Part shown: positions 1 through 9,225 of the stretch, one piece after another
Numbering within the stretch: position 1 is the stretch's first letter
How the letters are laid out: the number at the start of each line of letters is the position of its first letter
NCBI RefSeq assembly: GCF_030817215.1
Contig: NZ_JAUSZA010000001.1
Span: 4,748,501 to 4,812,500, forward strand
Length of the DNA: 64,000 bases
Source: Paenibacillus sp. V4I3
GTDB lineage: Bacteria > Bacillota > Bacilli > Paenibacillales > NBRC-103111
Reading direction: 5' to 3'
Translations under genes and position numbers: made by a program
Notes under the pieces: model-generated
What the model saw: only the letters and a program-made list of their open reading frames with translations
What the model was told of the DNA's origin: nothing
The model's database searches: none

Positions 1-1194
1 GAAATGTTTGGTGCTCCCTATTTGCTCGGGAAGGTATCCGGCTATCCGATGTCGGAATGGTATGCGAACAACCTTCGCAGAATGGGGGCATTCACACATG
101 CGCTGATCAGACCCGATCACGGGTCTACAGCTGCAGGTGATTCCGACCTGTTAAGTTCCGGTACGGAGCGTCTTGCCTTATTGGGTGCGATCCTAGAAGA
201 TGAGCAGTTTATCTCAATGGGCGAGATTAGCGCTGAAATTCTCTGGATGTTCGGTAGTGAGATGTATGAAACGTTCAAAAAACAACAGCAATCCTTCAAC
301 CCGCCGCTTCCAACTACAGTATCCTTCCCTCAAACGGGGTTTTATGTCACAAAGGATGAACAAAACTATTTGTTCTTTGACGCCGCCTCCATGGGAGGGG
401 CCCATGGACATGCTGATGCGTTAAATTTGGAATGGATGTGGAAGCGTAACTTGCTCTTTCTCGATCCAGGTAGGTATACCTACGAAGAAGGGGAGTGGCG
501 CCGTTATTTCAAGAGCACTCGGGCACACAATACCGTTACAGTGGATGGACTGGATCAGACGCCTTATGTTTCCTCACAGGAATGGGGAACGCCGCTAGCG
601 GAATGTGTGACGAACCGATGGATCACGGGGGAAGAGTATGATTTTATCGATGCCTCCCATAATGGTTACATGAGGCTTGATGCCCCAGTTCTTCATCGCC
701 GATGGCTGCTGCTTTGGAAAAAGAGCAGTCTGATGATCATCGTGGATTGGCTGGATGCCGAAGGGGTACATGACATTGAACAGAGGTTTCAACTTCCTCC
801 CTCTGCGAATGTTCGAATCTCTGATGAAGGCAATACAGATATACTGAAGTCAACTATTGACTATTCCTCAACCATTCAGTTACAAATGCATTGGAAGACA
901 AGCAGCGATCCTACCTGTGATTTTGCTATTGTCAGCGAAAAAGGATGGGTATCTGAAGTATATGGAGTCAAAAAGGAAACATCCACAATTGTCGGTAAAG
1001 GAACAATGACCGGTAAAATGGGCATTGTGACCGTATGCACACCGGTTGACTTAGAGGAAGAAACGGTACCGCCACTCATAACTAGGCTGGATATTGACCA
1101 TATCCGGCAAGATGTATCGATCTCAACTACAGATAAAGATGGAAGTTTGGATATTTATCTCGATTGCAATGAAATTAACTGGATTCGCAGGTAA
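1..1194 (+). CDS. Heparinase II/III-type polysaccharide lyase/hydrolase, 5' end outside window
   Basis: The frame is already open at base 1, so the visible 396 residues are the C-terminal part of a longer protein; the first ATG (base 4) is probably internal because family members usually run 600 or more residues with an alpha-helical N-terminal domain. GGAHGHADALNLEW (about residues 131-144 of the visible part) and RAHNTVTVDG (about 173-182) match the beta-sandwich domain of heparinase II/III-like enzymes, including the conserved His-rich loop. The family cleaves uronate-containing polysaccharides; the substrate cannot be read from sequence. It lies just upstream of two sugar permeases and a binding protein, which suggests it feeds them oligosaccharides. 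No signal peptide is visible because the N-terminus is missing. Confidence 0.75.
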   Translation, partial: EMFGAPYLLGKVSGYPMSEWYANNLRRMGAFTHALIRPDHGSTAAGDSDLLSSGTERLALLGAILEDEQFISMGEISAEILWMFGSEMYETFKKQQQSFNPPLPTTVSFPQTGFYVTKDEQNYLFFDAASMGGAHGHADALNLEWMWKRNLLFLDPGRYTYEEGEWRRYFKSTRAHNTVTVDGLDQTPYVSSQEWGTPLAECVTNRWITGEEYDFIDASHNGYMRLDAPVLHRRWLLLWKKSSLMIIVDWLDAEGVHDIEQRFQLPPSANVRISDEGNTDILKSTIDYSSTIQLQMHWKTSSDPTCDFAIVSEKGWVSEVYGVKKETSTIVGKGTMTGKMGIVTVCTPVDLEEETVPPLITRLDIDHIRQDVSISTTDKDGSLDIYLDCNEINWIRR

Positions 1195-1219
1195 CCAATT
1201 TTTCGTATTTGATCATATT

Positions 1220-1258
1220 GGAAATAAGCCGCAGAGAAATCTTTTGCGGCTTATTTCC
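1220..1258 (+). terminator. 14-bp stem-loop after the lyase gene
   Basis: GGAAATAAGCCGCA pairs perfectly with TGCGGCTTATTTCC across a 10-nt loop. There is no run of T after the stem, so it may be a processing or stabilising hairpin rather than a strong intrinsic terminator. Confidence 0.5.
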
Positions 1259-1299
1259 GTTAGACGAGGATAGAGAGGTAGCTTATTTCATCAATTAAA

Positions 1300-1333
1300 A
1301 CAGTTGAATTGTCCTACGGACACAGTTGAATTG
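1300..1333 (+). promoter_or_regulatory. Direct repeat flanking a small palindrome upstream of the permease operon
   Basis: ACAGTTGAATTG occurs at 1300-1311 and again at 1322-1333, exactly 22 nt apart (about two helical turns). The short palindrome TGTCCtacGGACA bridges them. The placement about 70-100 nt before the first permease start, and the same-face spacing, fit an AraC-type activator site such as that of the response regulator encoded downstream. Binding is inferred. Confidence 0.4.
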
Positions 1334-1400
1334 CCGCTCCCGTACCTTATCGAGGTTGTACTATGCTTGGAATACAAAAACCAAAAGGAGCAGATGCACG

Positions 1401-2294
1401 ATGCGAAAAAGGCTTTCTCTTTTTAATTCCTATGTATTCATTTTTCCTAGTCTATTTTTGACTTTGGCGCTTGGGATCTATCCGATTGTATGGGCGCTTA
1501 GCTATATGTTTTACGATTATCAGGGGTTCGGAGCAAAGAAATTTATTGGACTTGATAATTTTTCGAGATTATTGCGCGATCAGGAATTTTGGCACTCTGT
1601 GTATAACACGTTCATTTATGCGGGCGGAAAAATTATCATTGTCCTGCCGATTTCACTTGTACTTGCCGTCATTTTGAATCGAGGACTGAAAGGCAAAGTG
1701 TTTCTGCGCGCCGTCTACTTCATGCCGACCATTATCAGTACATCGGTGATGTCGATCGTATTTTTCACCATATTTAATTCGTATAACGGATTACTCAATC
1801 AATTTCTGATCAAATATGGTTTGATCTCCAAAGCGGTGGATTGGCTGGGACCGAATTACGCTATGATGACGGTGATTATTACGGCTATCTGGGGTGCTAT
1901 CGGCAACTATATGCTGCTTTTCATCGCGGGGCTCCAAGGCATTCCCGATGATCTGTATGAGAGTGCATCAATCGATGGAGCGAATGCGGTGCAAAAATTT
2001 TGGAGCATTACGATTCCTATGCTTGGGCCCGTTCTACAAATGATTATAATGCTCGCCATCATCACAGCACTCAAAGGTTATGAGAGCATTATGGTCCTGA
2101 CCGAGGGCGGTCCCTTCGGTAAAACCGATGTCATGTACCTATACGTGTACAAATTGTTTTTCCCGGTTTCGGCTTCTACGGCAACTGTGCAACAAATCGG
2201 CTACGGAAGCGCAGCGGGGTTTGTAACGGCTTTGATTGTCGGATTAATTACGATCGTCTATTTCTATATGTCCAAACGGTTGAATCGGGATTAA
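1401..2294 (+). CDS. Carbohydrate ABC transporter permease (MalF/UgpA type)
   Basis: Inner-membrane subunit of a sugar importer, 297 residues with about six hydrophobic segments. The cytoplasmic EAA loop, which docks the ATPase, is visible as ESASIDGANAVQKFW starting near residue 187. The ATG at 1401 is chosen over an upstream in-frame ATG because AAAGGAG sits about 10 nt before it and homologues begin with a short basic stretch before the first membrane segment. It is followed 13 nt later by a second permease, then a binding protein, so the three form one importer. No ATPase is encoded here; such systems usually borrow a shared MsmX-type ATPase encoded elsewhere (family knowledge). Confidence 0.9.
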   Translation: MRKRLSLFNSYVFIFPSLFLTLALGIYPIVWALSYMFYDYQGFGAKKFIGLDNFSRLLRDQEFWHSVYNTFIYAGGKIIIVLPISLVLAVILNRGLKGKVFLRAVYFMPTIISTSVMSIVFFTIFNSYNGLLNQFLIKYGLISKAVDWLGPNYAMMTVIITAIWGAIGNYMLLFIAGLQGIPDDLYESASIDGANAVQKFWSITIPMLGPVLQMIIMLAIITALKGYESIMVLTEGGPFGKTDVMYLYVYKLFFPVSASTATVQQIGYGSAAGFVTALIVGLITIVYFYMSKRLNRD

Positions 2295-2307
2295 AAAGGG
2301 GGACTGC

Positions 2308-3174
2308 ATGATGCATACAAATACGAAATTAGGCGTTATCAGAAGCGGTCATTTCACTGGACAAACCTTGAAATGGGTATTTTTGCTGGTTATAGCTTTC
2401 TTTACGCTATTTCCAATCGTTATGGCCATTCTGGGTTCATTTAAAACGAATGCAGAGTTAACAACGGGAGCAACCCTGTTGCCCTCTGTCTGGAAGTTCT
2501 CTAATTACGCAACGGCTTGGAAGCAGGCGAATTTTGCACGGTTTACGTGGAACAGCCTCTTTATCAGTACAATTGTGACGATCGGCACGCTGCTTATCGC
2601 CTCTATGTCCGCTTATGCTGTCGATCGCACGAGATTCCCTGGCAAACGATTGTACGTAATCCTGCAAGCTAGTACGATGTTCATTTCTATTGGTGCAGTA
2701 GTATTGAGGCCGCAGTTCGATCTGATGGTCAAACTTGGCTTGAACAAATCGCTCTGGGGGGTCATCATCATCTTGATCAGCGCGCATGCCACGGTCTACT
2801 TTATGCTGATCGGCTTTTTTAAGGCGATTCCCAAAGATCTGGACGAGGCCGCCTACATTGATGGATGCAATTTCTATACGGTTTACTGGCGGATTATTCT
2901 TCCGCTGCTGAGTCCCGCACTTGGCGTTACTGCCTTGTTTACGTTCCGCGGCGCATGGAACGAATACATCTTGCCTCTAGTGTTCACAATGACGAATCCG
3001 AAACTGCAAACGCTGACGGTGGGGCTGGCAAATTTACGCTACGGGATCGGTGCCGCTGCTGAATCACACCTCATGATGGCGGGCGCGTGTCTTTCATTCC
3101 TTCCGATCCTAGTTGTATACGTATTGGCGAATAAGTCATTTATACAGGTAACAGCGGGGAGTGTAAAAGGATAA
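2308..3174 (+). CDS. Carbohydrate ABC transporter permease (MalG/AraQ type)
   Basis: Second membrane subunit of the same importer, 288 residues with about six membrane segments. The EAA loop reads DEAAYIDGCNFYTVYW from about residue 179. The C-terminal end QVTAGSVKG is typical of CUT1 MalG-like subunits. AAAAAGGGGG precedes a double ATG; the first is used. It is translationally close to the upstream permease and forms a heterodimeric channel with it. The substrate is unknown; the neighbouring lyase suggests oligosaccharides. Confidence 0.9.
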   Translation: MMHTNTKLGVIRSGHFTGQTLKWVFLLVIAFFTLFPIVMAILGSFKTNAELTTGATLLPSVWKFSNYATAWKQANFARFTWNSLFISTIVTIGTLLIASMSAYAVDRTRFPGKRLYVILQASTMFISIGAVVLRPQFDLMVKLGLNKSLWGVIIILISAHATVYFMLIGFFKAIPKDLDEAAYIDGCNFYTVYWRIILPLLSPALGVTALFTFRGAWNEYILPLVFTMTNPKLQTLTVGLANLRYGIGAAAESHLMMAGACLSFLPILVVYVLANKSFIQVTAGSVKG

Positions 3175-3262
3175 CTGAATTGCGGATACCGCAGGAAAGT
3201 GTTTTATCCCACTATTAAAAGTTGATTTGTCCTTCACGGTACCAAGTGTTAAGGAATTATGA

Positions 3263-3276
3263 TGAAAGCAGTTACA
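3263..3276 (+). promoter_or_regulatory. cre-like site (one mismatch)
   Basis: TGAAAGCAGTTACA matches the CcpA consensus TGNAANCGNWNNCA except CA for the central CG. It lies about 55 nt upstream of the binding-protein start. Catabolite control is plausible, but the central mismatch weakens the call. Confidence 0.3.
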
Positions 3277-3329
3277 TTTTTGTTATAAATCAAGTCTTAA
3301 GGTAAACTAAATTAGGAGGGTTTTACAAC

Positions 3330-4727
3330 ATGAAGAAAAAAATGGTGTTAAGCACACTGCTTGGCGTTACGCTGGTCGCTTCATTAGCGGCTTGCGGTGG
3401 ACAAACGGAACAGCCAAAGAGTACAGCTGCGGCTACTTCCGCTGCAGCAGGAGGACCAAAGACGAAGCTGACTTACTGGACGGTTGACCGTCACGATGCC
3501 GATTACATGAAGGATGTCATCAAGAAGTTCAACGAAACGAATAAGGATAACATTGAAGTTGAAATGACGGTTCTTGCCGATAACTTTAACCAATCGATCG
3601 ATATCGCTTTTGCAAGCAATCAAGCGCCCGACATTTTTAGAACAAATGATTTTTCCGGGTTTGTGAAGAAGGGCTATTTACAACCGATCAACGACATGAT
3701 GACGGACGAAATGAAGAAAAGGTACGATAAATTGCTTGTGGAAGAACTGAATATGGTAGATGGCAAAATTTATTCGCTGCCGCACACAGGGCAATATTGG
3801 AGATTGATTTATAACGTCGATCTCTTCCAAAAAGCCGGAATCAAAGATCCGCCGAAAACGGTAAAAGAACTGGTTGAAGATGCTAAAAAAATTACGGAAG
3901 CCGGTAAAGATATTGGCGCATACGGCTTCGCGGAAAACTTCAAAAACGCCAACTCGGCTTTCGCTCGGATCGTTAATCCAATCGGATCGTTCAGCGGAAC
4001 TTCCGAGGTAGACGGATACAATTACAAAACAGGCCAATTCGACTTCTCGGTGTACAAGCCAATTGCCGAGGCGCTTCGTCAGATGAAGCAGGACGGCAGC
4101 ATGCTGCCGGGCGTTGAATCTCTCGATATCGATCCGCTGCGTGCACAGTTCGCCGCTGGGAAAATCGGCATGTATTTTAACCACTCCGGCGAGCCGGGTG
4201 TGTACCAAAATCAATTCCCGACAAAAATTAACTGGAGCGCAGCATTGCCTCCTACCATCGATGGCAGCCAACAGGGAACTGTATCCGTCATTGCCGGTAA
4301 CTATATTGGCATCAGCAAAAACACAACAAATAAAGACAAGGCTTGGAAATTCTTGCAATATATTTATAATTTAGATTTCCAGAAAGAATACCATGAGAAA
4401 GGGTTCGGGATCTCCATTGTGCCGGATGTCAACTCTGGTGCGAAAAAGCCGTCCATTCCGGGCATTGAAGGCTTCCTGCCAAGCAAATTTGACGCGCTAT
4501 ACGCCCCTACTCCACTATCCGTGACGGAGGCAAAGGTAGAAGGCAACAAGTCGGGTAACGCCATCCTTAAATATATGATGGAAGGCGGAGATGTGGACAA
4601 AGTGCTGAATGACTTGACAACCCGCTACAATGCAGGTCTTGAAAAAGCACGTGCCGCTGGCGATACGAAGATGAAACCGAATCCGAGCTTTGATCCGAAT
4701 AAGCTGCAGGGCAGCCTCGCAAAATAA
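3330..4727 (+). CDS. Extracellular solute-binding lipoprotein of the sugar importer
   Basis: A 465-residue lipoprotein: basic start, hydrophobic core and lipobox LAAC with the acylated Cys at residue 22, followed by a Ser/Ala/Thr-rich tether. The mature part has the family 1 binding-protein pattern: KLTYWTVD near the start, an NQAPDIFRTND segment, and a late NTTNKDKAWKFLQYI helix. It captures the sugar outside the membrane for the two permeases just upstream. The start has a good AGGAGGG site. The intergenic gap of about 150 nt before it carries a cre-like sequence and may hold an extra promoter, which would fit the higher demand for binding protein. Confidence 0.92.
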   Translation: MKKKMVLSTLLGVTLVASLAACGGQTEQPKSTAAATSAAAGGPKTKLTYWTVDRHDADYMKDVIKKFNETNKDNIEVEMTVLADNFNQSIDIAFASNQAPDIFRTNDFSGFVKKGYLQPINDMMTDEMKKRYDKLLVEELNMVDGKIYSLPHTGQYWRLIYNVDLFQKAGIKDPPKTVKELVEDAKKITEAGKDIGAYGFAENFKNANSAFARIVNPIGSFSGTSEVDGYNYKTGQFDFSVYKPIAEALRQMKQDGSMLPGVESLDIDPLRAQFAAGKIGMYFNHSGEPGVYQNQFPTKINWSAALPPTIDGSQQGTVSVIAGNYIGISKNTTNKDKAWKFLQYIYNLDFQKEYHEKGFGISIVPDVNSGAKKPSIPGIEGFLPSKFDALYAPTPLSVTEAKVEGNKSGNAILKYMMEGGDVDKVLNDLTTRYNAGLEKARAAGDTKMKPNPSFDPNKLQGSLAK

Positions 4728-4797
4728 GGTCAAATACAGCAAGGGGCGCGCAGCCGAAAGCAGCGCGTCTCTTCTCTTTAGAAAGGGTGGGGGCAGC

Positions 4798-6573
4798 TTG
4801 AAAAAATGGTTTTACCGGCTTTCGCTCCGCCGCCGGTTGTGGATTTCGTTTCTGATGCTGACTATTCTCTCAATCGCGCTAACGGGTACGATGTCTTATT
4901 GGATTGCCTTTCGATCGACAGAAAAGGAAGCGTTTCTATCCAGTCAGAATACGCTTAATAAATCCGCGAGCGTGCTTGACGAAAAGCTTCGGCATATCGT
5001 TGTGACGGCTTCAACCATGATGCTCAGTGATTCGTTCAAGATGGCTATGGAGGACGTGTACGCGAGAGATTCGGGATCTTATTATACAAGGTTGTCATCT
5101 CTGCAAACGCCGCTTGGACAAATGAAACTGATTGAGCCTTCCATTCAATCTGTCTTGATCTACACGCCTGTAGGCGAACTATATGCTACAACCGATCTCC
5201 GTAACAATCAGAACCGATTCAAGGATACGATATTTTCGCGTTATCTAGATAGGCCCGAGCGTGTCATATGGGTGGAAGATCATCAGGATCCGCTTTTTTC
5301 AGGAAATCAGAGGGTCATTTCTTTGATCATGAAACCGATAACAGAATTTAATGTTCAAGATGTTTATGTTGTAGTTAATGTAAAGGAAGACGTAATCCGT
5401 AAAGCTGTCACCGACGACTTGCTCGATCCTGCGGACAACTATTTTCTAATGTCAAGGAGCGGTGACGCCGTGCTTCCGCTTAATTCCCAGACATCTTCTT
5501 TTCAACATGATCCTGGATTCATGAATTTGCTGCAGGGCCAAGACAGAGGCTTTTTCAAATATAACATGGGGGGGAACTCTTATTTAGTTAATTATTCAAG
5601 GCTAACCATGGTGGATGATTGGACGATGGTCAGCGTTCAAACACAGTCGGAATTGCTTCGTCAGGTGAACAATATCAAAACGACCACATTATTGATCATG
5701 TTGTGCTGTGCCGTATTGGCATTCTTGCTCTCTAATGTTATCTCGAGTTTATTATTGAAGCCTCTGCACAAACTGCAGGGGCTGATGAAGAAGGTTGAGC
5801 AAAATAACCTCGATGTGCGGTTTACCAGCAAATATGAGGATGAGGTTACACAGGTCGGATTAAAGTTTAACCGTATGCTGGAGGAAATCTCTTCGCTTAT
5901 TGATGACGTCAAGGAAGCCGAGTTTGAGAAACGTAAAATGGAGGTCAAAGCACTGCAGGCTCAAATAGATCCCCATTTTTTGTATAACACATTAAACACG
6001 ATCATTTGGAAGTCAGAATCCTCCCAGAATCAAGATGTCACGGAGATGATCACCTCACTGTCACTGCTGTTCCAATTGGGACTCAACGGTGGGAACGAGT
6101 TAACGACACTAGCCAAGGAAATTGATCATGTTAGGCAGTATTTAAATCTTCAGCAAAAATGCTATGAAGGTCTGTTCGATTATACGATTGAGCTGGAGGA
6201 TGATTCGCTGCTGGAGAAACCGATATTGAAAATTATTTTGCAGCCCTTAGTGGAAAACTCCATACTGCACGGATTTGAAGAAATGGAGGAAATGGGAAAA
6301 ATCAGGATTTCAATTACATGTCTGAGCGATACTCTGCGTCTACGTGTGGAGGACAACGGTGCTGGCATGGACGTCCAAACAGTAAAGGCTGACATACGGA
6401 TAGAACAATCTTTGAAAAAAAGCTATGCCCTCCGTAACGTTTATGGACGTTTGCGGCTTCATTACGGTAGTGAAGCTGATATCGACTTGAGCAGCGAACC
6501 CCATGTATCTACCTCGGTCACATTAACAATACCACTAGCAGGGGAGGGATATAACGATGACGACAGAACTTAG
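4798..6573 (+). CDS. YesM-type membrane sensor histidine kinase
   Basis: 591 residues from a TTG start, chosen because GAAAGGGTGGGGG precedes it and the protein then begins with a short basic stretch and a membrane helix; the longer upstream reading overlaps the binding-protein gene. Order: TM helix about 15-35, extracytoplasmic sensor (Cache-like), second TM about 290-310, HAMP linker, then the His_kinase domain with DPHFLYNTLNTIIW (phospho-accepting His about 393) and an ATPase domain with QPLVENSILHGFE and VEDNGAGM. YesM/LytS-type kinases signal carbohydrate availability. The gene overlaps the next gene by 17 nt, so sensor and regulator are translationally coupled. Confidence 0.92.
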   Translation: MKKWFYRLSLRRRLWISFLMLTILSIALTGTMSYWIAFRSTEKEAFLSSQNTLNKSASVLDEKLRHIVVTASTMMLSDSFKMAMEDVYARDSGSYYTRLSSLQTPLGQMKLIEPSIQSVLIYTPVGELYATTDLRNNQNRFKDTIFSRYLDRPERVIWVEDHQDPLFSGNQRVISLIMKPITEFNVQDVYVVVNVKEDVIRKAVTDDLLDPADNYFLMSRSGDAVLPLNSQTSSFQHDPGFMNLLQGQDRGFFKYNMGGNSYLVNYSRLTMVDDWTMVSVQTQSELLRQVNNIKTTTLLIMLCCAVLAFLLSNVISSLLLKPLHKLQGLMKKVEQNNLDVRFTSKYEDEVTQVGLKFNRMLEEISSLIDDVKEAEFEKRKMEVKALQAQIDPHFLYNTLNTIIWKSESSQNQDVTEMITSLSLLFQLGLNGGNELTTLAKEIDHVRQYLNLQQKCYEGLFDYTIELEDDSLLEKPILKIILQPLVENSILHGFEEMEEMGKIRISITCLSDTLRLRVEDNGAGMDVQTVKADIRIEQSLKKSYALRNVYGRLRLHYGSEADIDLSSEPHVSTSVTLTIPLAGEGYNDDDRT

Positions 6574-8173
6574 GATGTGCGTAATTGATGATATCAAGAC
6601 CGTAGTGCAAGGAATCTCGGACCAAATAAATTGGGAGTCTCACGGCATTCGCATTGTAGGAACAGCGAGCAACGGTGAGAAAGGTATTGAACTCATCCAT
6701 CAAACGGAGCCCCATATTGTTTTGACCGATATTCGGATGCCCAAAATAAACGGTTTGGAGATGACCAAGCAGGTATTGAAAAAGTTTCCACGTACGAGAA
6801 TTGTTTTTTTAAGCGGCTATACCGATTTTGAGTATGCGCAGCAGGCTGTTCAGCTCGGAGCATTCGATTATATTGTCAAACCGTATACGCCGCAAAAAAT
6901 TATCGAAGTGGTCTTAAAGGCGAGAAAGTCGATTGAAGAGGAAATGGGGGAGACTGAGCGCTATCATGAGATGGAAAGAAAGCTGCGGGAGAGCTTGCCG
7001 TATTTAAGACAGGAATATTTTCAACTGCTGCTGCAATTTCGAACGACACCCGAACAAGCGGCCAGACGTTGGGACTTCTTGAACATCGGACTGGAGCGGG
7101 AGCGCTTTGTTGTTATGCTGACGGAAATCGATCAGTTCACTGAACAAACCGAGACTCTTCCTGTGCAAGAGGTAGAGCTGATCCGGTTTACTGTGCAAAA
7201 CATTTTGGAAGAAAGTTTAAGGCGGTTCACCAAAGGATTTGTGTTCCGTGATAACACGAACCGGTTTGTAGTCATATTCAATCCGCCGGATTCACTTAGC
7301 GTGGAAGCCATTTCGGAGCAGTGCCGTGAAAATGTTGAAAAGTATTCCAGATACACCATATCCCTGGGTCTTGGAGAAGAAGTAAAGGCGATACATCAAA
7401 TTTCGCACTCCTATGCGCAAGCACTCGCGGCCCTTTCTTATAGTTTCTATACTGGCGGCAATACTGTGTACAGTTATCGACATATGAGCCCGATCCACCA
7501 GACAGCGCCGCGCTACTCTCCAGAAAAGGAAAAAGAACTTTTTTATTGCCTGCGGTCTGGAAACTTGCATAAAGCATGTGCTATTGTGGACGAGCTATTT
7601 GAGGAAACCGTTACTGTTTCCGTGCCACCAGCTCCCGAGGCGGTTAAGGGGTATTGCGATGAGTTGGCTTTTCTGATCAATCGTGTTTTCTCCGAAAAAC
7701 TGACGTTTGAAGAAATGAAACAGGTCGAACGTCATGTTATGTACTTCAAAAATCTTTCATCCTATAAGCTAAAGGAACTCCAAGAAAACATCAAGGAACT
7801 GTGCAAGATCGGCTGCGAAATGATTCAAAAACGACATGTGGAAGATGCAAACCAAGTCGTGGAACAAGTTATTGAGCACATACGTCAAAATGTGGCATCG
7901 AACATGACTGTTAATGATTATGCCAAGCTGGTATATTTGAGCGGCAGTTATTTTGCCAATCTGTTTAAGAAAGTCACGGGTATGACCGTCGTTCAGTTTG
8001 TGACAACAGAGCGGATGGAGCAGGCCAAGATCTTGCTCGCCCAAGGCAAACAAGTTCAAGAAATTGCGCAAGCACTCGGATATGAAGACAGGCCGCATTT
8101 CAGTGAACTGTTTAAAAAGCATACAGGCATGACACCATCTGAATTCAAACAGCTATATAGCGCAAAAGGATAG
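6557..8173 (+). CDS. YesN-type response regulator with AraC DNA-binding domain
   Basis: 538 residues. The N-terminal receiver has the acidic pair DD at 11-12, phospho-acceptor Asp58 in VLTDIRMP, and the conserved Lys in YIVKPYTP near 108. A long helical middle follows. The C-terminus carries two AraC helix-turn-helix motifs (NDYAKLVYLSGSYFANLFKK and VQEIAQALGYEDRPHFSELF). It is the partner of the overlapping kinase. The likely target is the upstream lyase/permease operon; the direct repeat at 1300-1333 is a candidate site. Start ATG with GGGAGGGAT inside the kinase gene. Confidence 0.93.
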   Translation: MTTELRMCVIDDIKTVVQGISDQINWESHGIRIVGTASNGEKGIELIHQTEPHIVLTDIRMPKINGLEMTKQVLKKFPRTRIVFLSGYTDFEYAQQAVQLGAFDYIVKPYTPQKIIEVVLKARKSIEEEMGETERYHEMERKLRESLPYLRQEYFQLLLQFRTTPEQAARRWDFLNIGLERERFVVMLTEIDQFTEQTETLPVQEVELIRFTVQNILEESLRRFTKGFVFRDNTNRFVVIFNPPDSLSVEAISEQCRENVEKYSRYTISLGLGEEVKAIHQISHSYAQALAALSYSFYTGGNTVYSYRHMSPIHQTAPRYSPEKEKELFYCLRSGNLHKACAIVDELFEETVTVSVPPAPEAVKGYCDELAFLINRVFSEKLTFEEMKQVERHVMYFKNLSSYKLKELQENIKELCKIGCEMIQKRHVEDANQVVEQVIEHIRQNVASNMTVNDYAKLVYLSGSYFANLFKKVTGMTVVQFVTTERMEQAKILLAQGKQVQEIAQALGYEDRPHFSELFKKHTGMTPSEFKQLYSAKG

Positions 8174-8194
8174 AAACCGACACAATCACAAATG

Positions 8195-8234
8195 AAAAGA
8201 ACAAAGTCGCAGAAAATGCGGCTTTGTTCTTTTT
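8195..8234. terminator. Bidirectional intrinsic terminator
   Basis: AAAAGAACAAAGTCGCA pairs with TGCGGCTTTGTTCTTTT (one T-G pair) around a GAAA loop. A-rich and T-rich flanks on both sides serve the two convergent genes. Confidence 0.85.
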
Positions 8235-8247
8235 AAGAGTAAGACGA

Positions 8248-8940
8248 TTAAGAAGTTGTCTTCTTGCCCATGACCAGACTCAGAGTGATTGATACATTAT
8301 TTTCTGTGTCCAGAACAACGGTATGTGGATTCTTCATCCCAAAATCATCAAAAGTCACAGAGGTACTGCCCCCAAGATTAATAACATCCTGGTTATAAAC
8401 AGCATCGGTCTTAAATATTACGTCTTTCGTTATATTTTTAATTGTGAGAGTTCCTAGCATGTCAAAGGAGACTTTCTCACCTTCTTTCCATTCTTTCGGA
8501 AAGTTATCGATTGATTTGAGCGTAAACTTGGCTTCAGGGAACGTTTGTGCATTTAAGTATTGCTGACCTTTAATGTGGCCGTCCCTTTGGGAATTACCAG
8601 ATTGCAGCGAATCGATACCAACGAAGGCTTCTGCTTTCATTTTGGCCAGTTCAGCGGTGTTTAATGCCCATTTTCCTGTTACTGTGCTGCCTTCAAAGTT
8701 AACTTTTTCCTTGGATGTGGTCACTGAGAAGTAGACTTTAGAATCTGGCTGAATGCTCCAGTCCCCGTTCAATTTTCCTGTATTAACAGCAGCAGCTGTA
8801 CTGACCTGAGTAGAAGAGCTATTCACAGGTATAACTTCCCGAATGGTCACATGATTGCCGGCATAGTAATCATAAGCATAATAAGCTCCACCTATTACAA
8901 CAAAAGCTCCAACAGCCAACGTCGTTAGTTTTAGTTTCAT
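8248..8940 (-). CDS. YceI-family periplasmic/surface lipid-binding-like protein
   Basis: 230 residues with an N-terminal hydrophobic anchor or signal (about 4-25) and an extracytoplasmic YceI domain: GDWSIQPDSKVYFSV opening strand, FPEAKFTLKS, a GTLTIKNITKDVIF strand and FDDFGMKNPH near the end. YceI proteins are lipocalin-like barrels that bind isoprenoid or fatty-acid-type ligands; the physiological role in Gram-positives is unsettled. The start has GGAGGGAT upstream. It is a single-gene unit between a bidirectional terminator and a promoter region with two identical-pattern palindromes, suggesting tight control by a dedicated repressor not encoded next to it. Confidence 0.88.
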   Translation of the reverse strand: MKLKLTTLAVGAFVVIGGAYYAYDYYAGNHVTIREVIPVNSSSTQVSTAAAVNTGKLNGDWSIQPDSKVYFSVTTSKEKVNFEGSTVTGKWALNTAELAKMKAEAFVGIDSLQSGNSQRDGHIKGQQYLNAQTFPEAKFTLKSIDNFPKEWKEGEKVSFDMLGTLTIKNITKDVIFKTDAVYNQDVINLGGSTSVTFDDFGMKNPHTVVLDTENNVSITLSLVMGKKTTS

Positions 8941-9021
8941 CTTTATCCCTCCATGTGGATGTAATCTATAAATACTATTTTATAAAAGGAATACCTCTGT
9001 AACATTACCTCCACTTCTTGA

Positions 9022-9083
9022 ACACTACACAACGTAGTGTTTTAGTGCAAAAAATAATGAATCGACACTATAAAGTGTAGTGT
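9022..9083. promoter_or_regulatory. Twin operator ACACTA-N7-TAGTGT upstream of the YceI gene
   Basis: Two palindromes with the same 6-bp arms and 7-nt spacer lie at 9022-9040 and 9065-9083, centres 43 nt apart (about four helical turns). They lie about 80-140 nt upstream of the YceI start. The pattern resembles BlaI/MecI/CopY-class dyads containing CTAC...GTAG, but the regulator is unknown. Confidence 0.6.
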
Positions 9084-9225
9084 TGATAAGTTTGATTTTT
9101 ATACTAACAATATTATCTGAAAATCTACTGAAAACAACCTTAAAATAACCTGAAAGTTTTGGTTTTTCGAAGTACTGTTCTCTAATTGGGTTACATTTTG
9201 GGGCATGGATGGCTAACGGGAAACT

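Noticed and set aside
3678..4358. 226-codon minus-strand frame inside the first binding-protein gene
   Set aside because: Entirely antisense to a well-supported gene and without motifs.
8248..9083. Twin palindromes as an attenuator or terminator
   Set aside because: Arms are only 6-7 bp, with no T-run and far from the start; operator use fits better.
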